Shown: positions 8,003 through 16,750, counted from the first letter of the stretch. The stretch is DNA of 64,000 nt from Bin87 sp965203195 (GCA_965203195.1 OZ241860.1:2604001-2668000); one strand, 5' to 3'. Program-made: numbers and translations. The notes: generated by a model not told the origin, from the sequence alone.

Positions 8003-9697
8003 TTAGACGCCCAGGTTGCTCTGCTGTCCTTGGGCGCGGCGGCGGCGCGGCGCCTGGGGGAAGGTGGCCGGCGGGCCCATCCGGGGGTATTCCGGCTCCT
8101 GGCCGGCCAGCAGCTGGGCGATGGTCAGGATTTGCAGGCGGGGGTAGCGTTGTCCGGGGAAGCATTTGGGTTCGTAAAACCCGGCGGCCAGGGCTTCCTG
8201 GCGCATTGGCGCGGTGGGTTCGGCCATGGTGATGAACAGGCCCAGGTGCGCCTTTTCCCGCTCCATATCGCCTTTCAGGGCGGCGATCATTCCCCGGTTG
8301 ACGCCGCCGCTTTTGACCTGGACTATGACGCTGCGGGGCCGGCCGCTGTTGTCGTCAAAGAAGTTGATGTAGCCGTCCACGCCGCCGTCGGCGCCCTTGC
8401 GCTTGTCCCGGGCCGGGCGGGCGGTCACCAGACCCAATGCCCACCACTCGAACTGGTATCGATCCTGTTGGGCCAGGGCCAGGGCGCTGGCGACATCCTG
8501 GGGCAGCCCGATGACGGCGTAGGGTTGCAGGGCGCTGCCGAAGGCGTCGGCCATGCGGCGCCGGATGATGCTAATGGCCAGGTGGGTAATGTCAATGCCG
8601 ATCCAGCGGCGGTTGAGGCGCTCGGCGGCGGCCATGGCCGTTCCGCAGCCGCAGAAGGGATCCAGCACTACATCGCCTTCGGAACTGCTGGCGGCGATGA
8701 TGCGTTCCAGCAGGGCCTCCGGTTTTTGCGTGGGGTAGCCGAGGCGCTCACGCGCCTGGGGACTGAGGGGCGGTATGTCGGAAATGATGTCCTGGATGAG
8801 GACGCCGGGGCTTTCGTCGGCGTACCGCTTTTGCTGCGGGACGGAACCGCGCGCCGGCCAGTAGACGTGCCCGGCCTGATCCAGCAGATCCAGCCTTTCC
8901 TGCGTGGAAAGTTCCGACAGGTTGACATCGGGGTACAAGGCGCGCAGGGAACGCATTGGCACTGCCCAGTGGCGGCCCGAGTCCGTCGGATTTACGCCGC
9001 GCCAGGGCGCGCCGGACTCGCCGGCAGTGGTTCCCGGGCCCGTAAGGGTGACCAGACGATAGCGTCCCTTATCGTCCTCAAAGCGGTAGTATCCGGCCAG
9101 ATATTCAGCGTCATAATCCTGATACACGCTGTTCCAGGAGTATTCACTGGACGCCCTGTAAAACAGGATAATGTCGTGTATCGGCCCCCATCCTTTGGCC
9201 CCGCTGTGCGCCCCGGTTCTTTTCCACACTACTTCGTTCCCGAAATTGCTGACGCCGAACACGCTGTCCATCATCAGCTTCAGGTAATGGCTGGCGGTGG
9301 GGTCGCAGTGCAGGTAGATGCTGCCGGTGGGTTTCAGGACGCGGCGCAGTTCAATCATCCGCTGGGCCATCATGGTGAGGTAGGCCATCATGTCATTCTG
9401 GCCCAGGAAGGAGCGCATTGCGGCCAGCAGTTCGCTGGCCTGGGGCGGCCCGGCGGTGATTACGTCGCGGTAAGCCAGCTCCGCGTCCCGGCCCCAGCGC
9501 CAGGTGTCGTCAAAGGCGGTGATCTGCGCCGCCGAGGCGTCGCCGCTGCGTTCCCGGAACAGCACATTGTAGGTGGCGTCCGAATTGAAGGGCGGGTCCA
9601 GGTAAATCAGGTCAACGCTGGCGTCGGCGATATGTTCCCGCAGTACGGCGAGGTTGTCGCCGTAGTAGAGCCGGTTCGGGGTGGGCTGCGGCGTCAT
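8003..9697 (-). CDS. DNA methyltransferase fused to an Mrr-like PD-(D/E)XK nuclease domain
   Basis: The 564-residue protein starts at an ATG behind GGAGACGGGAACT. The catalytic motif IV DPPF is at residues 34-37, and the SAM-binding motif DPFCGCGT lies near residue 346, the order found in beta-class amino-methyltransferases (N6-adenine or N4-cytosine). The C-terminal ~130 residues carry GADGGVDGYI (~436) and IVQVKSG (~460), the D...QxK arrangement of Mrr-type restriction endonucleases. No separate restriction or specificity gene is nearby, so this may be a single-chain restriction-modification enzyme. Alternatively the C-terminal domain may have lost cleavage activity and only assist DNA binding. 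The methyltransferase part is secure. Confidence 0.88.
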   Translation of the reverse strand: MTPQPTPNRLYYGDNLAVLREHIADASVDLIYLDPPFNSDATYNVLFRERSGDASAAQITAFDDTWRWGRDAELAYRDVITAGPPQASELLAAMRSFLGQNDMMAYLTMMAQRMIELRRVLKPTGSIYLHCDPTASHYLKLMMDSVFGVSNFGNEVVWKRTGAHSGAKGWGPIHDIILFYRASSEYSWNSVYQDYDAEYLAGYYRFEDDKGRYRLVTLTGPGTTAGESGAPWRGVNPTDSGRHWAVPMRSLRALYPDVNLSELSTQERLDLLDQAGHVYWPARGSVPQQKRYADESPGVLIQDIISDIPPLSPQARERLGYPTQKPEALLERIIAASSSEGDVVLDPFCGCGTAMAAAERLNRRWIGIDITHLAISIIRRRMADAFGSALQPYAVIGLPQDVASALALAQQDRYQFEWWALGLVTARPARDKRKGADGGVDGYINFFDDNSGRPRSVIVQVKSGGVNRGMIAALKGDMEREKAHLGLFITMAEPTAPMRQEALAAGFYEPKCFPGQRYPRLQILTIAQLLAGQEPEYPRMGPPATFPQAPRRRRAQGQQSNLGV

Positions 9698-9927
9698 AGT
9701 TCCCGTCTCCACCGGCGCCAGCGCCGGCGCCGGAGTGTCAGCGGAATTATAGCAAACCGGCTGTTGCGCGCGCCGGGCTGTTGGCGTGGGCATCGGCGCC
9801 GGCCAATGGGCGGGCCGGCGGCACAGCCCAACCGGGAAGCGGCGTCCCGGTGGACGCAACGCGAAGCCGCCGCCCGGCATTGGGTAGCCGAGCGCGCAGC
9901 TGCGTTCGGCGCCGGGCGGCGCGGGGA

Positions 9928-10170
9928 CTACTTGCTGAAGTAGTCGTAGTTGATTTTGATGTATTCCTCATACATCGCCGGCACTGCTTCCTCGGCAAAG
10001 ATGGCGGTGACGGGGCAGACCGGCTCGCAGGCGGCACAGTCAATGCACTCATCGGGGCTGATGAAGTACATATCGTCCTCATCGGTGGTGTAGATGCAGT
10101 CCACCGGGCAGACGTCCACACAGGCGGCGTCTTTGACGCCCACGCAGGGCTCGGTAATGATGTAGGTCAT
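9928..10170 (-). CDS. fdxA: 7Fe-type ferredoxin
   Basis: The 80-residue ferredoxin has Cys at residues 9, 17, 21, 25, 42, 45, 48 and 52. The first group, CVGVKDAACVDVCPVDC, and the second, CIDCAACEPVCP, match ferredoxins carrying one [3Fe-4S] and one [4Fe-4S] cluster. It is a soluble one-electron carrier; its partner enzyme is not apparent here. The AGGGG ribosome binding site lies close upstream of the ATG. Confidence 0.95.
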   Translation of the reverse strand: MTYIITEPCVGVKDAACVDVCPVDCIYTTDEDDMYFISPDECIDCAACEPVCPVTAIFAEEAVPAMYEEYIKINYDYFSK

Positions 10171-10218
10171 AGCGGCTTCCCCTCGGTTCGGTTGGTTGTG
10201 TGATGCGGGCGGAATGAC

Positions 10219-10237
10219 GGCCCCGGCGGGCGGGGCC
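10219..10237 (-). terminator. Possible hairpin after the Lrp-type regulator gene
   Basis: GGCCCCG and CGGGGCC form a perfect 7-bp stem around a 5-base loop, 50 bases beyond the regulator stop. The T-run is poor, so termination is only a possibility. Confidence 0.3.
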
Positions 10238-10286
10238 GCGTTTCCCTTGCGGCAACGGGAATTATAGCATGGCGGCGCGGTTGCGG

Positions 10287-10721
10287 CTACATACGGGTAA
10301 AGCGCTTCTTGGTGGACAGGGTAACGAAGGTCTGCGTCTTTTGCACCCCGTCAATGGCGCCGATGCGCGTGTGCAGGAAATCGCCCAGGCTTTCGGCGGA
10401 TTCCAGCGCCGTCCAGACGAGGACATCGTAAGGGCCGGTGACGACCACCACATAGTGGGCTTCTTCCAGGCTGGCGATGGATTCGGCTACATGATCGGAT
10501 TTGCCGGGGCCGGTTTCCAGGCCGATGACGGCGGTGGTGCCGTAGCCCATCTTTTCCAGGTTCGGCACGGCGACAACGTGGACGATGTCCTCGTCAATCA
10601 GGCGACGCATCCGGCGGCGGACGGTGCCTTCGCTGACGCAGGCGGCGCGGGCGATTTTGGCGTTGGAAGCCCGTCCGTCCGCTTGCAGTATGCCGATGAT
10701 CTTCAAGTCAAGTTCGTCCAT
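10287..10721 (-). CDS. Lrp/AsnC-family transcriptional regulator
   Basis: The 144-residue protein has an N-terminal AsnC-type helix-turn-helix (about residues 18-44, NAKIARAACVSEGTVRRRM) followed by a RAM effector domain. Family members bind amino acids or related small molecules and form octamers that control nearby or metabolic genes. The opposite end of the upstream gap holds imperfect TCAGGC repeats that could be its operators, and the next gene upstream on the same strand is an EamA metabolite transporter. Regulation of that transporter is plausible but unproven. Confidence 0.92.
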   Translation of the reverse strand: MDELDLKIIGILQADGRASNAKIARAACVSEGTVRRRMRRLIDEDIVHVVAVPNLEKMGYGTTAVIGLETGPGKSDHVAESIASLEEAHYVVVVTGPYDVLVWTALESAESLGDFLHTRIGAIDGVQKTQTFVTLSTKKRFTRM

Positions 10722-10885
10722 TGGCTGGCTGGCTCCGTGCGAAATCCGACACTGAATGACCGGGTGAGTCGGTGTAATAGTTGCCCAACGATGATATTCG
10801 TTGCGGCGGCGATTGTCAACCGCCGGAACGCCGCCGATTGCCGCTATCCGCCAATAGCGCTACGGATTTCGCCGGCCCGGGCGCG

Positions 10886-10941
10886 TCAGGCGTTATCGCT
10901 ATCAGGCATCATCATCGTCAGGCGTCATCGTTAGGCGTCAT
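10886..10941. repeat. Imperfect tandem TCAGGCGTCATCG repeats
   Basis: Four imperfect copies of a 12-16 base unit (TCAGGCGTTATCG, TCAGGCATCATCATCG, TCAGGCGTCATCG, TTAGGCGTCAT) lie between the EamA transporter gene and the Lrp-type gene. They are candidate operator sites or simple replication-slippage repeats. Confidence 0.5.
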
Positions 10942-10985
10942 AAGGAACCGCATAGCGGGCCACGGCATAGGGGGCTACGGCCGGT

Positions 10986-11984
10986 TCAACCGCCGGTCAG
11001 GCTGAGGGCGCCCACGCCGCCCACAATCATTATGATGGAAACCCCCTTGACCAGCAGCGCCCGGGGCGTGAGGGACTCGTCCAGCAGGCGCCAGCGCATC
11101 CGCGACAACAGGGTGGAGGCCACGAATACAAACAGCGGACGGGTGGCCAGCGCCGCCGCCACCAGGGAAGCCGGCCCCAGGCTGTAAGCGTAAATGGACA
11201 GCAGTATGGACACGGCCGGCATCAGGGACTCGCCGAAAAGCAGCATCGCCAGCACGCGGGGCTGTTTGACGGCCGCCAGCAGGCGCGGGCCGCCCCGCAG
11301 CCCGGCGACGAAAAAGGTGGCGCCGACCACGGTCTGCTGCATGGCGAACACCGTCAGCGTGGGCAGGCCGGCGTTGAGGGCCGCCTTGGCCACGACGAAG
11401 CTGCCGGCGGCGCACAGGGCGCTGCACAGAAGCAGCGCCGGGCCGTACCATGCCGCCGCGCCGGCGCCCGTCAAGAATGGCAGCGACAGCGCCGGCGCCG
11501 GCGCGCCGGGGCGGGATGGGCCGGACCGGATCGGGCCGGCGGCGCTGCTGGCGGCGGGCGTTTCTTGGAACAGCCGCCCCGAAATCAGCGCGGCGCCGGC
11601 GACTACCAGTCCGATGCCGCCCCACTGGGCCGGGGATATGCGTTCTCCCAGCAGAGGCATCGCCAGCAGGGCCACGAAAATAGGGTTGATCTGGGCGATG
11701 GCCACGGCGCGGGAGGCTTCCATCAGCCGCAGCCCGCGAAAGAGCAACACCACCGAGCAGCCCATAAGCAGCCCGGAGCCAACGGGGGCGAGGGACACCG
11801 GCAGAGGGACGCCGGCCGGCAGGCCCAGGATGGTCAGCAGGATGCTGCCGTACAGCATCCCGGAAATGCCGCACCAGAGGCACAGGGGCGGCACGCCCTG
11901 GAAGTGATAGGAAATCAGCCGCTTGTCGCAGACGCTGACGAAGCAGAACGCCAGCGCGCTGCCCAGCGCAAAAATAGGCCACAT
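10986..11984 (-). CDS. EamA/DMT-family transporter
   Basis: The 332-residue, very hydrophobic protein has about ten membrane segments in two EamA-like halves (around residues 1-140 and 180-330), separated by a Pro/Ala/Ser-rich cytoplasmic linker. The family exports amino acids, sugars and related metabolites; the substrate cannot be read here. The neighbouring Lrp-type regulator hints at an amino-acid link. The region just before the start lacks a strong ribosome binding site and instead contains a TGTCCG hexamer array. Confidence 0.87.
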   Translation of the reverse strand: MWPIFALGSALAFCFVSVCDKRLISYHFQGVPPLCLWCGISGMLYGSILLTILGLPAGVPLPVSLAPVGSGLLMGCSVVLLFRGLRLMEASRAVAIAQINPIFVALLAMPLLGERISPAQWGGIGLVVAGAALISGRLFQETPAASSAAGPIRSGPSRPGAPAPALSLPFLTGAGAAAWYGPALLLCSALCAAGSFVVAKAALNAGLPTLTVFAMQQTVVGATFFVAGLRGGPRLLAAVKQPRVLAMLLFGESLMPAVSILLSIYAYSLGPASLVAAALATRPLFVFVASTLLSRMRWRLLDESLTPRALLVKGVSIIMIVGGVGALSLTGG

Positions 11985-11991
11985 TTACTGT

Positions 11992-12015
11992 TGTCCGTGT
12001 CCGTGTCCGTGTCCG
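11992..12015. repeat. Four perfect TGTCCG hexamers beside the EamA start
   Basis: TGTCCG is repeated four times without error, beginning 8 bases upstream of the transporter ATG (minus strand). Changes in copy number would alter the translation-initiation region. Confidence 0.7.
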
Positions 12016-12213
12016 CTGCCCGCATTTTACCTGCTGCTATGGTAACAAACCGCCCGTTGTTTTGGCATAGGGCGCTGGCGCGCTCCGGTGGCGGCGTTCC
12101 TGTTCTTTTGAGGTTTCCGGCGATTGCGCCGCCGCCGGCATACCCGCGCCGCCGTATCGGTGGCGGATATGCTACACTGCGCCCAATCTTTCTTTACCGG
12201 AGGTTGCGTCCCG

Positions 12214-13149
12214 ATGTCCTCCTGGAACTTTGAGCTGGTCGCCGGCCCCTACGGCGGCACTACGGAAGGCCCCGTTTGGGATGGCGAAGCCCTGCTTTTC
12301 ACCCACATTCCCGCCTCGCGCATCCTGCGTTACGACCCCGAAACCGGCCAGGTTTCGGAGTATTGCAACGAAACTTTCCACACCAATGGCCTGTGCTTTG
12401 ACGCCGCCGGCAACCTTTACGGCTGCCAGCAGGGGCGGCGGCGCATCGTCCGCTTTGACGCCGCGGGCAACACCGCCGTGTCGCTGCCCCATCTGCTGGA
12501 CGGCAAGCGGCACAACAACACCAACGACCTGGTGGTGGACAAACAGGGCCGCATCTGGTTCACCGACCCCTACTCCGGCATCGGCAACAGCGGGCCGCAG
12601 GAGTTGGACCATCAATCAGTGCTGCGGCTGGATCCCAAAGGCCGCGACCAGTGGGAACTGTCTCGCGTCACTACGGACATCAGCCGTCCCAACGGCATTC
12701 TCATCAGTCGCGACCAGCGGACGCTGTATGTGGCGCAGAGCGATTATGGCGCCGGCCGCCGCCGGGAGCTGCGCGCCTATCCGGTCAATGACGACGGCAG
12801 CCTGGGCGAGTACCGGACGCTGCACACTTTTGGCGTGGACGGCGGGGCGTCCGATGGCGACGCGCGGGGCGTGGGCAGCCGGGGCGTCCAGCGGGGCGTG
12901 GACGGGATGACGCTGGACGCGGACGGGAACATCGTGGTTTGCGCCGGCTGGGAAGCCGCCGGGCCGGGGCCGATGATTTATGTGTTGTCCCCGGCGGGCC
13001 GGATACTGGAAACGCACCCGCTGCGGGTTGACCGTCCCACCAACTGCTGTTTCGGCGACGCCGATCTGCGGTCGCTGTATGTGACCACCGGCGGCGGGCA
13101 TCTGCTCCGGGCCCGCACCGACCGCACGGGGTGGATTATGTGGCCGTAA
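12214..13149 (+). CDS. SMP-30/gluconolactonase-like lactonase
   Basis: The 311-residue six-bladed beta-propeller belongs to the SMP-30/LRE family, which hydrolyses sugar lactones or related esters using a divalent metal. Visible family features are EGPVWDG near the start (Glu metal ligand), NDLVVDKQGRIWFTDP (Asn and Asp ligands), RPNGILISRD and GMTLDADGNIVV. The ATG is preceded by CCGGAGG. The true substrate is unknown; gluconolactone is only the textbook example. It appears monocistronic. Confidence 0.9.
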   Translation: MSSWNFELVAGPYGGTTEGPVWDGEALLFTHIPASRILRYDPETGQVSEYCNETFHTNGLCFDAAGNLYGCQQGRRRIVRFDAAGNTAVSLPHLLDGKRHNNTNDLVVDKQGRIWFTDPYSGIGNSGPQELDHQSVLRLDPKGRDQWELSRVTTDISRPNGILISRDQRTLYVAQSDYGAGRRRELRAYPVNDDGSLGEYRTLHTFGVDGGASDGDARGVGSRGVQRGVDGMTLDADGNIVVCAGWEAAGPGPMIYVLSPAGRILETHPLRVDRPTNCCFGDADLRSLYVTTGGGHLLRARTDRTGWIMWP

Positions 13150-13214
13150 TCAGGAGGGCTTTGGCGGCAGCCGGCGCTAAAATCCGGCGCAAATGAAACG
13201 AGCAGGAGGCAGGT

Positions 13215-13667
13215 TTGGACGCTGACGCTATGCCGACGGACGCGGACGCTTTGAGCCGAGGCGTGGGCTGGGAGGGAATCGCCGGGCTGCTGGGGCTGGT
13301 GGTGGTAGAATTGTTCCTGTTGCAGGTTTTTGCGGTGGGGGTGGCGACTGCCATTTACCATCTGGTTCCAATGCTGGGAGTGGGCCGTCCACAGGGTTTT
13401 GAGGACTGGCTGAAGCTGTTCCAGGTAGTGGGGCCGACGCTGACTTTACCGGGAGGTAGCGCAATCGTGTTGACAATATGGCTGATGGCCCGGAGGGCTC
13501 AACAGGCAGAACGGAGGGCGGACGCCGCCGAAAGGATGGCGGCATCCGCCAAGGCGCAAGCGCAAGAGCAGGTGGCGCAGGCGCAAGCGCAAGAGCAGGT
13601 GGCCCAGGCCCAAGCTACTATCGCTGATTTGCGGGCGGAACTGGAGCGGCAGCGCGGGCAGAGTTAA
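13215..13667 (+). CDS. Membrane protein with C-terminal Gln/Ala-rich coiled coil
   Basis: The 150-residue protein has two hydrophobic segments (about residues 20-50 and 70-90) and then a coiled coil rich in A, Q, E and R with repeated 'AQAQEQVAQ' units. I recognise no catalytic domain. TTG at 13215 lies five bases after AGGAGG; an ATG at 13230 is an alternative start. The 3' half is duplicated twice downstream in decayed form. A scaffold or membrane-tethered coiled-coil role is the most that can be inferred. Confidence 0.65.
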   Translation: MDADAMPTDADALSRGVGWEGIAGLLGLVVVELFLLQVFAVGVATAIYHLVPMLGVGRPQGFEDWLKLFQVVGPTLTLPGGSAIVLTIWLMARRAQQAERRADAAERMAASAKAQAQEQVAQAQAQEQVAQAQATIADLRAELERQRGQS

Positions 13668-13689
13668 CTGGCGCGGCTGCCCAGGTTGT

Positions 13690-13754
13690 GGTATCAATCC
13701 CCCCGGATTGATACCGGCCTGAAGGCGCACCCCGGCGCTGTCGCCGGGTGCGCC
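13690..13754 (+). terminator. Two adjacent hairpins after the coiled-coil gene
   Basis: The first hairpin is perfect: GGTATCAATCC at 13690-13700 pairs with 13705-13715 around CCCC. The second pairs 13724-13737 with 13742-13754 with one bulged base. There is no clear T-run. The second hairpin recurs after the duplicated copy (14196-14229), so it was part of the duplicated unit. Confidence 0.5.
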
Positions 13755-14140
13755 TCACGCGATGGTGCGGGCGTGCGCGTGGTTTTGAGGATTGGCTGAA
13801 GCTGTTTCAGGTAGTGGGGCCGACGCTTACTTTACCGGGAGGTAGCGCAATCGTGTTGACAATTTGGCTGATGGCCCGTTGGGTCCAACGGGCGGAACGG
13901 AGGGCGGAGGCAGCCGAGAGGATGGCGGCATCCGCCAAGAAGCGGCTGGCAGCGGCGCAGGCGGCCCAAGCGCAAGTGCAGGCGGCCCAAGCGCAGGCGG
14001 CCCAAGCGCAAGAGCGGGCGGCCCAGGCGCAAAAGCAGGCGGCCCAGGTGCAAGCCCAAGCGCAAGCGCAGGCAGCCCAGTACCAAGCTACTATCGCTGA
14101 TTTGCGGGCGGAACTGGAGCGGCAGCGCAAGCAAAGTTAA
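13748..14140 (+). pseudogene. Truncated second copy of the coiled-coil membrane protein gene
   Basis: From about 13780 the frame repeats GFEDWLKLFQVVGPTLTLPG and the coiled-coil tail ending in ATIADLRAELERQRKQS, almost identical to the gene just upstream. The first ~60 codons, including the first membrane segment, are missing. The Gln/Ala tail is longer than in the first copy. No good ribosome binding site is seen, so it is probably a non-expressed duplicate, although the frame is open. Confidence 0.6.
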
Positions 14141-14195
14141 CTGGCGCGGCTGCCGGGTTGCGCCCTCTATGCTCCCCCAGATTGAAACTGGCCGG

Positions 14196-14229
14196 AAGGC
14201 GCACCGGGCGACAGCGCCGGGTGCGCCTT
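14196..14229 (+). terminator. Hairpin after the truncated coiled-coil copy
   Basis: Arms 14196-14210 and 14215-14229 pair with one mismatch (AAGGCGCACC... / ...GGTGCGCCTT). It is homologous to the hairpin at 13724-13754. Confidence 0.45.
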
Positions 14230-14253
14230 GCTCAATGGTGGGGAGCGTGTGCC

Positions 14254-14285
14254 GGGTTTTGAGGACTGGCTGAAGCTGTTCCAGG
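14254..14285 (+). pseudogene. Third, minimal remnant of the coiled-coil gene
   Basis: Thirty-two bases beginning GGGTTTTGAGGACTGGCTGA repeat the start of the GFEDWLKLFQ segment of the two upstream copies, after which similarity stops. It shows that the unit was once present at least three times. Confidence 0.55.
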
Positions 14286-14724
14286 AGGTCGTCGCGATAA
14301 ACCCGCGCTAATATGGGAAGTGCCCCTGGCGCAGCGTGGTTCGCCGTCATTCTACCGCGCCAACACGTGCTGGAAATGCCGGAAACCTGCTCGCGCGCAC
14401 CCACTTCGGGTCAGCGCTTGTCACAGACGGCGGCTCCGGGTACGTATCAGGATATCTACAATCCGCATACAGGTAGCCTCCGACCTATGCGATGGCAAGC
14501 AGTATTTTGCCCTGGATCGGGGGACGGTAACGCCGACGGTGTAGCTGGGGCATTTGCTGGCAGCGTGGCGGGCGTCGTGGCAGTTCCGGCGGCGGGTATT
14601 TCGTGGGGGCAGCCGAGGCGGCGGCTGAGGATGCAGCGCTGTCCGGCTGCGCCGGAGCCACCGACCGGATGGTTCGGCTGGCCCGACGCCTGAAAGCGGG
14701 TACACGCGAGGCCGGCGGCAAGTA
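14286..14724. other. Stretch without a recognisable gene
   Basis: Open frames here on both strands have no ribosome binding site, no homology that I recognise, and repeat-like Pro/Ala/Arg composition. I see nothing functional until the promoter at 14725. Confidence 0.5.
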
Positions 14725-14753
14725 TTGACAAACGCGCTAATCATCATTACAAT
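14725..14753 (+). promoter_or_regulatory. Sigma-70 promoter for the first ytxH-like gene
   Basis: TTGACA at 14725-14730 and TACAAT at 14748-14753 are separated by exactly 17 bases, in a locally AT-rich patch 132 bases before the YtxH-like start. Confidence 0.75.
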
Positions 14754-14884
14754 TTACGATAGATTTACGAAACGCCCCGCTGCGGGCATAATGATGGCGT
14801 GTTTGCCTTATCGTCAACCAGCGAACCGGGCGAACCGGCAATTTCTACCAACCCCCATCGGGTTGCTACCACAGGAGGCATATT

Positions 14885-15100
14885 ATGAACCGAACCCAGC
14901 GTGACCTGATACTCCTTGCCGCCGGCGTGGGCCTGGGCGTGGGCCTGGGGATGCTGCTGGCGCCCCGCAGCGGGCGGGAGACCCGCGACGAACTGCGCCG
15001 CGGCGCCAACACCGCCGTGGACCGCGGGCGCGGCTACTGGCAGCGCATCCGCAACCGGAGCGGCGCCGGCGCCGAGGAACCCGTCGAGATCGAGGGCTAG
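14885..15100 (+). CDS. YtxH-like small membrane protein 1
   Basis: The 71-residue protein has a Gly/Leu-rich N-terminal membrane segment leading into GMLLAPRSGRETRDELR, the typical YtxH-family pattern (hydrophobic helix, then LLAPKSGxExR, then an amphipathic helix). Family members are stress-associated small proteins of unclear mechanism. AGGAGG lies 8 bases before the ATG, and a strong promoter stands upstream. Confidence 0.85.
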   Translation: MNRTQRDLILLAAGVGLGVGLGMLLAPRSGRETRDELRRGANTAVDRGRGYWQRIRNRSGAGAEEPVEIEG

Positions 15101-15443
15101 ATAACCCCCCGTTCCCCCCGGCGCGGAGCGACCACGCGTCGCGCGCCCCCTACGGCTGGCGTCGCCCATCTGCGGAATATACCGCCGGCGCGCCAGCCGA
15201 GTGCCATCCATAAAACCGGAAATCCCCGGCGCGGTCCCGCCCCGGCCGGCGGCGCGCCCGTTCCTCCCCAGCCGGTGGCGTTCCCGGGCCGTTGCGTACT
15301 GGCGCGATTGCCATCATCCGCCATCCGGCCAACGCCGGCGATGCGTATCGCCGGTCAAACCGTCGGTGAATAGAACCCATCGCACCCATCGGCTTGCCGC
15401 CAGATAAACGGGCCAAAACCGCATACTTGTAAGGAGGCTCAAG
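15101..15443. other. Intergenic stretch between the two ytxH-like genes
   Basis: This 343-base GC-rich stretch has no convincing open frame. I see no clear promoter hexamers for the second gene; it may rely on read-through from 14725. Confidence 0.45.
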
Positions 15444-15707
15444 ATGAAAAACAACGCGAAGCGCAATCTCGGCATCCTCGCCGTCGGCCTGGCCGCCGGC
15501 GCCGTGGCCGGCGTCCTGCTGGCGCCCAAGAGCGGCCGGGAACTCCGGCAGGACATCCGCCGGCAGGCCGACGGCCTCGGCGGCCGGGGCGCCGGCTACT
15601 GGCGCCGGCTCCGCAACCGCCGCCGCCAGACCCCGCCGCCGTCCCTCTGGGAAGCCGAAGGCGTTCTGGCCACCAACGAAATCGACGGCCCCTACCCCCA
15701 CAGCTAG
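15444..15707 (+). CDS. YtxH-like small membrane protein 2
   Basis: The 87-residue paralogue of the preceding gene has an Ala/Gly-rich membrane helix followed by GVLLAPKSGRELRQDIR and then GAGYWRRLRNR, which parallels GRGYWQRIRNR in the first copy. AAGGAGG precedes the ATG. The C-terminal ~25 residues are unrelated to the first copy. The pair looks like an old tandem duplication. Confidence 0.85.
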   Translation: MKNNAKRNLGILAVGLAAGAVAGVLLAPKSGRELRQDIRRQADGLGGRGAGYWRRLRNRRRQTPPPSLWEAEGVLATNEIDGPYPHS

Positions 15708-15724
15708 GCGTCCACAGCGTCGGG

Positions 15725-15768
15725 AAAATGCGGGGCGAGCCGGCCCGCGCCGGCTCGCCCCGCATTTT
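15725..15768. terminator. Strong bidirectional terminator (ytxH-like / pheA)
   Basis: A perfect 20-bp stem (15725-15744 and 15749-15768, loop CCGC) has a GC-rich core bounded by AAAATG and CATTTT. It separates the convergent ytxH-like and pheA transcription units. Confidence 0.9.
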
Positions 15769-15801
15769 ACTTTCCGGCCAGCAAAACCTCCAAAGCCCCC
15801 T

Positions 15802-16653
15802 TCATTCGTGCTCCGGTTCCCAGTGGGGATAGGAACCCAGGACTTTGAACATATCCGCCCGCTGGCGCACGCCGTTCAGGGCGGCGGCCACCGTCGGGTC
15901 GGTGCGGTGCCCGTCGCAGTCAATCAGAAAGATGTAGCGGCCCAGTTCCCGCTTGGTCGGGCGGCTTTCAATCTTGACCAGGTTGATGTCCCGGCGGGCG
16001 AATTCGCCGATGATGCTGTACAGGTTGCCGGCGCGGTCCACCGCAAAGGAGAAGCAGATGGAAGTGCGGTCGTGGCCGGTGCGGGGATGGTCGTCGTGGG
16101 CCAGCGCCACAAACCGGGTCTGGTTGGCCGGATTGTCCTGGATGCTGCCGGCCAGGATCTGCACCTCGTAGATTTCGGTGGCCCGCCGGGGGCAGATGGC
16201 GGCGGCAGGAGCGCGGCTGCCCAGCATATCCTCTACGGCGGCCACGGTGCTTAAAGACGCCTCCCGCGTCGCCGCCGGAAAACTCTGTTCCAGATAACCC
16301 CGGCACTGCGCCAGCGCCTGGGGATGCGAATAGATAACCCGCACGGCGTCCGCCGCCACGCCCGGCGGCGCCACCAGATAATGGTCAATGGGTATGACCA
16401 CCTCGTTGCGGATGGAAAGGGCCGACTGAGCAATCAGCAGGTCCAGCGTAAAGGTGACCGACCCCTCCAGGCTGTTTTCAATGGGGACAACCCCGGCGGC
16501 CACCTCGTCGCCGGCTACGGCGCTGCCCACAGCGCGGATGGTAGGAAACGGCACCAGCCGGCTGGCGTCCGGCGCATACAGCAGCCGCGTCGCCTGCTCG
16601 GTGTAAGTGCCGGCGGGCCCCAGGTAGCCGATTCGTTCCAGAGTCGCATTCAT
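15802..16653 (-). CDS. pheA: Prephenate dehydratase
   Basis: The 283-residue monofunctional enzyme converts prephenate to phenylpyruvate in phenylalanine synthesis. The N-terminus shows GYLGPAGTYTEQA, the catalytic region has the TRF motif (NQTRFVAL), and the C-terminal ACT domain (GNLYSIIGEFARRDINL, then the ESRP motif) binds phenylalanine for feedback inhibition. The ATG at 16653 follows AGGAAAAGG; an upstream in-frame extension lacks homology. It is the last gene of a probable ktrB-ktrA-pheA transcription unit. Confidence 0.95.
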   Translation of the reverse strand: MNATLERIGYLGPAGTYTEQATRLLYAPDASRLVPFPTIRAVGSAVAGDEVAAGVVPIENSLEGSVTFTLDLLIAQSALSIRNEVVIPIDHYLVAPPGVAADAVRVIYSHPQALAQCRGYLEQSFPAATREASLSTVAAVEDMLGSRAPAAAICPRRATEIYEVQILAGSIQDNPANQTRFVALAHDDHPRTGHDRTSICFSFAVDRAGNLYSIIGEFARRDINLVKIESRPTKRELGRYIFLIDCDGHRTDPTVAAALNGVRQRADMFKVLGSYPHWEPEHE

Positions 16654-16750
16654 ATCCTTTTCCTGCCGACCATCATTGAGACCGGAGACAAATTGAGACC
16701 CGGAGACAATCGGACGATTGCCGGTTGGTTGACGGGGGAATGTCGTCCGG

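Noticed and set aside
14313..14693. Plus-strand frame of 126 codons after the coiled-coil repeats
   Set aside because: No ribosome binding site, no recognisable domain, and overlapping equally long frames on the minus strand.
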